Origin: Glutinoglossum americanum
Lineage: Eukaryota; Ascomycota; Geoglossomycetes; Geoglossales; Geoglossaceae
Assembly (NCBI GenBank): GCA_020080175.1
Contig: JAGHQL010000039.1
Span: 62,001 to 126,000, forward strand
Length of the DNA stretch: 64,000 nucleotides
Direction: 5' to 3'
Shown: positions 56,850 to 64,000 of the stretch, piece after piece
Layout of the letters: every line of letters begins with the position of its first letter
How positions within the stretch are numbered: position 1 is the stretch's first letter
Program-made: the position numbers and the translations under genes
Notes under the pieces: model-generated
Told to the model about the DNA's origin: nothing
The model's input: only the letters and a program-made list of their open reading frames with translations
The model's database searches: none

Positions 56850-58637
56850 TTTTACCACCTTTTTTTTTTTTTTTTTTGGGTTTTTTGGTGTCCCTTATCT
56901 CTCGGGATGGTGAAGAGAGAGTGAGGGAGAGGACCGCGTCGGGTACCAGTTCTGGCGATTGCGCAGCTGAATTTGGAAGATTGGGTGAAATTGACTGGTA
57001 TCGTCGTCGTCGTAGTCCGTCTCTGGTCTCCCTGAGACCGACTTAGCTGGCTTGGGACGACCAGAGAGCCGGGCGGGAGGGAGAGCCAGCCAAGCTATAT
57101 GTGCGTCCCCAGTCCCCACCGCCGAAAATGTCCCCGCCCCTGTGCCGCGTCCTCGCACCATCTCGACGCATGGCCGTGCACGATTCGTCCGATCGTCATT
57201 CCGCGGCCCATACACCACGTCCACCGCGTCCATCACATCCACCCTTCCAATTTTCCCCTCCCGCTTCTTTTCCGTGGACTCTCCGTGGCCGTTTGTGGAG
57301 TTCTGGAGTTGATCGATGGCGAGGTTGGTTAGCGTAAGGTACTTGGGTACTTGTTGCGCGAACAAGAGGGATGTTTGAAGGTTCGGTAATTTTCGATGGG
57401 GTTTTAAGTGCCGAGTTCCGCTTTTTGTGGCTTGCGCTAGATGGCGAGGACATGCACACCCTCGTTTGCCTGTTCAGATCTCAAAGCCACCACCCTCTTC
57501 TCGTCGGTGTCGTGTGTGTGTCGTGTGTCTGTTGGTATCGTGTGTTGGTACTCAGAGCAACATACCCTGCTCTGATCTCCCTGTGCCTCTCTCTCGCACG
57601 ATCCCCACCGCACCCCCCCCCAAAGTCGGCTCGTCGAAGGTGGTTCTTGCGCAAACCACGAGCCAAGCGATCTGTCCCAAAGCTGAAGATAGCGCGGGTC
57701 GGACATTACTAGGGTCTCACCGTGCCGTGTTGGCTAACGGGCCGCACAAGCCGCACGAACAAGCAAAGCAAATAGGGAAGCGAGCAGAGCACTCTGCGTA
57801 GGTAGTACTCTGCTATACACGGTCCCCAAGGGTACAGATAATCTTATCCTATCGCAGCATCGTATCGGCTCCTCATTAACTTCGGCCGTGTATGCATATG
57901 GCCCGCTTGACGTATCGCAACGCACTGTGCCGCTTCGAGTGCATGGTGAATGATAAGCCCGTTTGATCCTGCCTGGCTGGTTGGTTCGGTCTTTTGGTCG
58001 GTCGTGTTTCGAAAGGGTGGAGAAACTGATTTTTCTGGGTTTTCCTCTTTGTAAGGTGGAGGTAACACAACGACTTGCTGCGGTATCACGAGAGGTACTC
58101 GTGCCAAGGCACCACGCGATAAAGCGGCGGCCTCTCCAGGTCGCCGTGGTAAAGAGCGGAGCCTGAACGAGGACCCGCTGCTTGGCGAACTCCGCTTGGC
58201 TTCTTGACACCAGCATTCTATAGCGGCGCCCTAAGATCTCTGCTGCGAAGACGGGGACGCTCAAAGCGGCCGTATAGACGCGTCACGAACTCTTTTTGTT
58301 ATCTGCATGCTCAAGGGTGGTATTTTTTTTTCTTTTTTTCTTTTTCGCAGTGACGGATACGTTTAAAGAGGTGATTGTGTTTTGAGCCTATGAGAATGCG
58401 CTGATCGTTGAAAATTTAGGCAAAGAAAACCAGTCGATTGGGTTCCCTGCAACAGGCAGATTAATTGCGACTTTCTCAGTAGAACCGGACAACTAAACCC
58501 CGACGGACACGGACCATGCTCTTGCGGGAAAAAAAGAAACCAAACATCAAGCTATCGAAACCCAGGGATTTAAATACCCGCAAGGAATCGGCACTAAAAT
58601 TCTATGCGGGCCCGGGTCTCGTTTCTAGAGCAAAGGA

Positions 58638-58676
58638 CCTTGGGGTTTTTTATCCAAGCGAGTCAAAACCCCAAGG
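58638..58676. repeat. 12-bp perfect inverted repeat
   Basis: CCTTGGGGTTTT at 58638-58649 and AAAACCCCAAGG at 58665-58676 pair perfectly around a 15-base loop. There is no adjacent gene that needs a hairpin. Confidence 0.7.
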
Positions 58677-58769
58677 AATGATCCCCCACGACGAGAAAAA
58701 AAAAAAAGAATATATTCTACGGCACAGGCTTAACACCGACCGCGCATAACATATTCCACCAAGGAGATT

Positions 58770-58847
58770 AAAAAATAAATAAGTAAATAAATAAATAAGT
58801 AAATAAATAAATAAGTAAATAAATAAATAAGTAAATAAATAAATAAA
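58770..58847. repeat. (AAAT)n with periodic AAGT units
   Basis: Tetranucleotide repeat in which every fourth unit is AAGT, giving a 16-bp higher-order period over about five cycles. Confidence 0.9.
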
Positions 58848-59941
58848 ACAAGATAGGATAAAATAGAAAAAAAAAAATTCGCAGAGGATCACGCGGACAC
58901 CCTCCCCGCCGAGGCCACCATCTGTGACGGGTGCCCGTGTGTATGTATATATGTATATATATCTGCGAGGCCGGGTGGCGGTTGGACGGGCGGAACGGCC
59001 TTCTGCTCGTCCGCGCAAGGGGTTCTTTCAAACCCGGAGTCGGGTGGGATGCTCCTCTGATGTGGACGTGTTTGTCGCGGTGGGTGGCCTGCGTGTGGCA
59101 CGACTCGATCTTTCCCCGGCTGGCGGTGTATCGGGGGACTGGTCCTGCATTGCGGAATCCAGTTCCAGCAGGTGGCGGCTTGGGTGTGGCGGCTGGCTGC
59201 TCGCCGGCCTTACCCAAGCGCTGGAACACGCTCGACGATGGCCCCTTTTGGCTTTGTATCCGTCGTGTTGTCACCTATCGCCGCTAGTTCCGGTCCCTCC
59301 ACGGATGCTGCAGCGCGCCACCCTACCGCTCCGCTAACCGGCGGCCGGCTGCTCTGTCACCCTCCTACCCTCCAGCCCCCATATCCACAAGCAAACCACC
59401 ATACAACTACGGCGCCCTAAGGGTCTGTTTATCAGTGGGTCTTCCCCTCGCATTCCTGGCTCTTGGCCTCGCCATATTCGTGTGCATTCGCGAGTGCCGC
59501 TGTTGGAATCCGAGGAAGGCTGGGGGCAGCACAGAAGGAGGCCAATCGCCACCGGATGGCATGAAGGTGGGTGTGGGTCTGCTGTAAGTGTATGCGCTCG
59601 CTGATCCTGTTGATCTTGCTTATCTTGCTGGCTACCGATATATTGGTGCTAATCATTACCCTTTCTCTTTGCTTATTCGTTTTTTTTGCTTTGGCAGTTG
59701 CTCCTTCAGCTAGTGGGCATCAGAAAATGGTTCATTCGCCTATTGACTAGATAGTGGCGCCTTGGCCGAGAATTCGACTCTGATTTGGGAGGGATTGGAC
59801 CGGGGTGGTTTCCGCTCATAGCAGGTTAACAGGATTGCTCTATCTAGTTACCTTTTACTTTCTATTCGTTTTTTTGTATTTCCAGCAAACCTCTTTGGGA
59901 TATTTGCCTCGCCCCTGGAATACCACCCATCAACATGCTCT

Positions 59942-62900
59942 TCACATCCCCCAGAACTTCTTCCTTCTGATCAACCGCCCGTTTTTTAGCACCCACCCTG
60001 CCGGCAACTGAACCCCTACCTTCTCTAAGAACCCCGCTGCTATTGGGTCCCGCTTGTCGATCGCCAAATCCATCGCCGACCTGCCCGTCGCCGTGATTGC
60101 CCGCGGATCCGCACCGAACTGGTAAAGTAGCTCGTAGGGATCGGGCTGCCCAGAGGGCATGTCGACTATCGCGCGATGCAGTAGCGTGAGGCCGTCGCGG
60201 TCGGGGGAATTGATCGTGGCACTTGCGGACGGTATGCCGAAGGTGTTGGGGGTCGCGGAAGCACTGAGGAGGAGCTTTAGGATCTGGATGTCCGGCCTGG
60301 AGATCGCTAGGTGTAGCGGCGTGCGCCCGCTCGAACTCAATGCTTTGGTGTCGATGGCGGGATCTGCGAGCAGCGCCCGACATGTCTCGATTGCGTTCGT
60401 CATGATCGCCGTGTGCAGCGCTGTATACTCTGATGTCCTGCATTTCGCATTCACCGGCGTTCCATATTTCAGGAGCACTCGCACGACCTTGGCGACGGCC
60501 TCGTCACGATTCCGGCCCTGGTCTGCGGCAATGTGGAGCGAGGTTCGGCGGGCACTGTCGGTTGCATGGGGGTTTGCACCTCTGGAGAGGAGCAAGGTCA
60601 CCATGCCTACCTTCCCGTTTTCAGCGGCGTGGTGGAGGGGCGTGTATTTCAGGTCGGAGCGATCGGGGATATCGATAGAGGCGCCTTCGTCAAGGAGAAG
60701 GGAGGCGATCTTTTTGTGGCCTTTGATGGCTGCCACGTGGAGCGGCGACTTTTCTTTGTCGTACTCTCGGTCTATGTCCACACCAGCAGCTATGGCGTTC
60801 CTGGCGTCTGCTACTAGTCCGAAGGAAACAGCAAGGAGGAACTCCGACCCATCATCACCGCGGTTTGCCGCAAAACTGGCTAGCTGCTTCCGCAACAGTC
60901 GCAGTGACGCCTCGTTCCCGTTCCGGGCCGCCAATCGCATCACCGACTCGCCCGCTATAGTTTTGGCTAGGATATCGGCACCCTTGTCTAGGAGTAGCCA
61001 CACGATGCTATCGTGGCCGCGGTCCACTGCCTTGTGTAGCGGCATCCACCCGGAGCGGTCCCGTGCGGTAGTGAGGGCTCGGTTTGCCAAGAGGATTCGT
61101 ACGGCTTCTACATGCCCGTTAGAAGCCGCGAGGTGGAGAGGCGTCTGCTTGGTCGAGTCCCGCGCATTTACAGAGCCACTGTTGGCCAGAACAGCCTGAC
61201 GGACTATCTGTTCATAGCCAGTTGCTGCTGCCCAATGCAGTACTGTCCAAGATCTGTCAATCCCAAGCTGTGTGGCACCTCTTGTTAATAGCGAGGACAC
61301 CTGCTCGTCCCCACCATTTGCCGCTCGGTCCAAAGCAGCCTTTGATGGAGTCTCCCATGCAAGAGTTGTGACGCTCTCAAGGAGGATGCGGGCTGCCACA
61401 CATCTCTTCTCCACCGCAATGCCTAGCGCTGTGACTCCTCGGTGATCCGTTGTGTTGATGTCTGCTCCTCGCACGAGTAAGAGCATAACCATGGCGTCCA
61501 TGTCGTGCTCCGCTGCTATATGGAGCGCCGTCAGTCCCGACTCGTTCTTCGCTTCAACTGTGGCCCCCTTCTCTATGAGTTGTTCGGCTGTACGTGTGTG
61601 CCCACCTCGCGCGGCGTTGTGGAGTGGGGTTCCTCTCCACTGATTCTGTGCATTGACATCTGCTCCGTAGCTCAATAGTTCTCTAACCATCGAATCTTGC
61701 CCACGGGCAGCCGCTGGGTGGAGCGCTGTACCCCATTTGGTTTTTGCTTCAACGTTAGCACCCATCTTTAGCAAGAATCGCACCATGTCGTCTTGCCCAC
61801 TCGCTGCAGCAATGTGAAGAGCTCGTGAATCTTCTGGTCCACCAGCATCAATGTTGGCCCCTTTCTCGAGCAGCAACTCCACGATATTTCTAGCCCCTTC
61901 TTTAACTGCGTAGTGCAGTGCCGTTGACCCATTGTTGCACCTTGACTGGATGTTGGCCCCTTTCTGTAGTAGCTGTCGGATTACTTGCTTATGTCCATTT
62001 TCAGCCGCCCAGTGTAGTGCCGTCCGTCCGTACTCAGCATCCTTCAAGGCTATGTTGGCGGATCCTTCCAATAGTAGTCGGGCGACTTCTGTGTATCCAC
62101 GGATGGAAGCCCAATGCAGTGGCACTCGCCCTCTCAAGTCCTTCGCGTTGGCATCGGCACCAGACTCTAGGAGTGGCCGTATTAAATCCGGGTAGCCCTT
62201 GATCGCCGCGAGGTGTAGTGCCGTTCTTGAATGCTCTTGAACTTCCATTGTTAGCGATTTATCGTTCCCAAGAAGCTTTCGCAGTAAGGACGCGTTCCCA
62301 AGGGTGGCTGCAACAAAGAAACGCTTAACTTGCTCCTGTAGTATCCCTTAGTGAACGCTCGGGAAGGGGTTATCAAGAACTTACGTCTCTGGGAATATGG
62401 CATTCTAAGAGATCTGCTATGGGTTGTGGTCCTTTCTTCCTGGCCAAGTCAATAGCTGTCTCCCCACTCCTATCCTTTAGGAGCAAAAGGCTTTCTGTGC
62501 CGTTCTTTGAGTGATTCTCGTGATCGAAAATCTGATTAATAATTAAGGAAGCCTGGTGGAAGTCAGACACACGGAGGACGAGGTGGAGCACCGTGTAGCC
62601 TTCAGGGGTTTGCGCCCGATAGTCTGCTCCTTGTTGGAGCAACCACGAAACGGCGGCCGACTGCCCTTCACATGTGGCTAGGTGGAGGGGCATATAGCCT
62701 GCGAGTGCTTCTGGGGCGGGGCCTGTTGGCTCACTGATAGAAGATCCTGCCCGGAGGAGGAGACCAAGTGCTTCGATGTTGCCTTCAAAAGCAGCAGAGT
62801 GTACAGCTCCGATACCAACAATATGTGGCACTCGCAGCTCCATTTCTTTCACATAATTTTGCTCATATAACTCCAGGAACCGTCTACAGATGCAGTCTGC

Positions 62901-64000
62901 TCTATCCGCATTTCCTACTGCCCGGAGGAACGAGTCAACTCTTGAGTACATTAAGATTGCTGCTCTGTTGAGCCCTTGACGTCGGGTTGCCTCCAGTATG
63001 AGAAGCTCATATTGCATGACCAAGGGCAGATACCGGGAATGCCCACCCGCTTGCAAGAGGCTGGTCATGCTATCTTCTACTCTGTCTCGGTTGGTTGCTA
63101 CGTCTTCTAGCGGGGAACCAATATGGGGAATTATTCTGGTAGCTAGGCCCTCTGCGCTGCCGCCATCTAAATCGACTCTTGGTAATCTTGGCCCGCATTC
63201 CAGGAGTAATGTCGCACCTCTGGAGCTTGATGTTTTTCTTTGGTTTCCGGGTATTAGCCCAAGCGTTATGCATCGTTGGTAGGTGGCTGCTTACCCATCT
63301 TTCACTGAGAGAATCTCTAAGTCAGGGGCTCGGTTGGCTAGGCTGGACCTGAAGTTCATTGTAACGTAAGGACATTCGCTCAGGGCTCCGCTCAAAAGCA
63401 ACACGGTCTTTTGTCCACTGGCATTGAGGGCCTCTAAGGTTTTCATCGCATGGACTAATTTGGCCAGAACAGGGTCAAAAACACCTTTACGAATGACGCT
63501 ACTATCGATTTCGAGTCTCGAGTCGTGGATCCCGTTCTCCTGGTCGTTGGGGACGCTCCATGGTACTACGATACGATGACTTAGTGAGGCGGGAGGCGAA
63601 AGAGGAGAGTATTAGTTGTAGACACACATCTGGCACTGTAAAGCTTCTCTCCATCGAACCTAGGCAGATACTAGTATAAATCGGTATTGTCAGAGTGTCC
63701 GGGGTGCAAAGGGCGGGATTTACTCCAAGTACCTCTTCTAGAAAATGTTCCCTGATCTGCCCATGAAGCCGTGGTCAGCCATACCAATCTTGCCGGCGGG
63801 GTGTGTTCTTGCGGTGACAAAGCCGTCACAGACTGCCCGTACATCGAGCTCTGATTCCTGGAGAAGCGGTCCTAACTTGGCCCACGCCGTGGCTACAAGC
63901 CTTTCACCAATTTCTACACAACCTTGGGCGAGAATGTCGCAAGGAAGGTTGGGGTTAGATTCTGCATGCGCTTCTTCGGCAATATGGAGAGGTTTTATTC
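59942..64000 (-). CDS. Ankyrin-repeat protein with Hsp70-like upstream region (5' end beyond window)
   Basis: Three well-supported exons: 63579-63295, 63219-62385 and 62335-59942, with phase-matched introns at 63294-63220 and 62384-62336. More coding DNA reaches the window end at 64000 (LAQGCVEIGERLVATAWAKLG and EHFLEEVLGVNPAL), with splices I could not fix. The 63579-63295 exon reads RKGVFDPVLAKLVHAM, then KTVLLLSGALSECPY, which resembles the FDPVV and LVGGFGESPYL motifs of fungal Hsp70-like ATPases. A TPR-like helical segment follows (LEATRRQGLNRAAILMYSRVDSF begins near 62980), then about 24 ankyrin repeats to the stop. These repeats are diverged from each other, unlike the NLR's. The nucleotide-binding core cannot be checked because the start is missing. 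An Hsp70-like-ankyrin fusion is the best reading; two genes are the alternative. Confidence 0.75.

Larger units (their letters stand above)
56850..59941. other. Intergenic
   Basis: About 3.1 kb upstream of the P450 and downstream of the ankyrin gene. A 156-codon minus-strand frame at 56895-57365 ends 46 bp before the P450 start and is probably its leader or promoter. A hairpin and a tetranucleotide repeat lie near 58.7 kb. I see no other gene. Confidence 0.5.

Noticed and set aside
56895-57365. 156-codon minus-strand frame just upstream of the P450
   Set aside because: It ends 46 bp before the P450 start, has low-complexity Arg/Gly/Ser content and most likely lies in the leader or promoter.
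60159-61199. 346-codon plus-strand frame
   Set aside because: Antisense of the diverged ankyrin gene, which has clear repeats, introns and a stop on the other strand.

Overview
The window reads as nuclear DNA of a filamentous ascomycete (Pezizomycotina). Genes are split by short introns (mostly 48-150 bp) with GTRNGT-like donors, CTRAY-type branch points and YAG acceptors. The protein families are fungal: a NACHT-ankyrin NLR with a zinc-finger region, a DUF7580-type partner, a Zrt-type ZIP transporter, a SET/MYND-like protein, a microsomal P450, a serine-rich membrane-anchored cupredoxin protein and a Cys-rich one-TM secretory protein. I cannot place it below subphylum. No rRNA, tRNA or CRISPR array was found.

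Layout. 61-3246 (+): secreted protein with 33 eleven-residue repeats and four Cys modules. 3968-6289 (-): 728-residue protein of unknown function. 6814-8900 (+): spliced gene with a retropepsin-like Asp-Ser-Gly domain. 9627-13124 (+): 1103-residue protein, disordered then LRR-like. 16904-18213 (+): ZIP zinc transporter. 19661-21148 (-): SET protein. 23098-24153 (+): Cys-rich membrane-anchored secretory protein. 24.2-33.5 kb: gene-poor, with a decayed F-box/LRR-like relic near 28 kb. 33532-34070 and 38633-39629 (+): two small orphan genes recovered by joining exons. 41456-43285 (+): cupredoxin protein. 45659-47676 (-) and 47946-53973 (+): a divergent pair of a DUF7580/HeLo-like-start protein and a 1722-residue zinc-finger-NACHT-ankyrin NLR. 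55050-56849 (-): cytochrome P450. 59942-64000 (-): ankyrin protein whose upstream exons look Hsp70-like; it runs off the window.

The most interesting locus is 45.6-54.0 kb. Two genes share a 269-bp promoter. One is an intact NLR whose 16 full ankyrin units (34 residues, 102 bp) are nearly identical but vary at a few fixed positions, the signature of high-internal-conservation repeats in fungal nonself-recognition receptors. The other begins with a hydrophobic helix resembling HeLo-like/STAND-associated fungal N-termini. Fungal NLRs are often encoded beside their effector, so this is a candidate two-gene allorecognition or cell-death module. That function is inferred.

Intergenic DNA is rich in A/T and G/C homopolymers, especially 18.3-19.1, 24.6-25.4, 39.5-40.1 and 43.5-44.3 kb. 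One block contains a 10-N assembly gap, so sequence there is unreliable.
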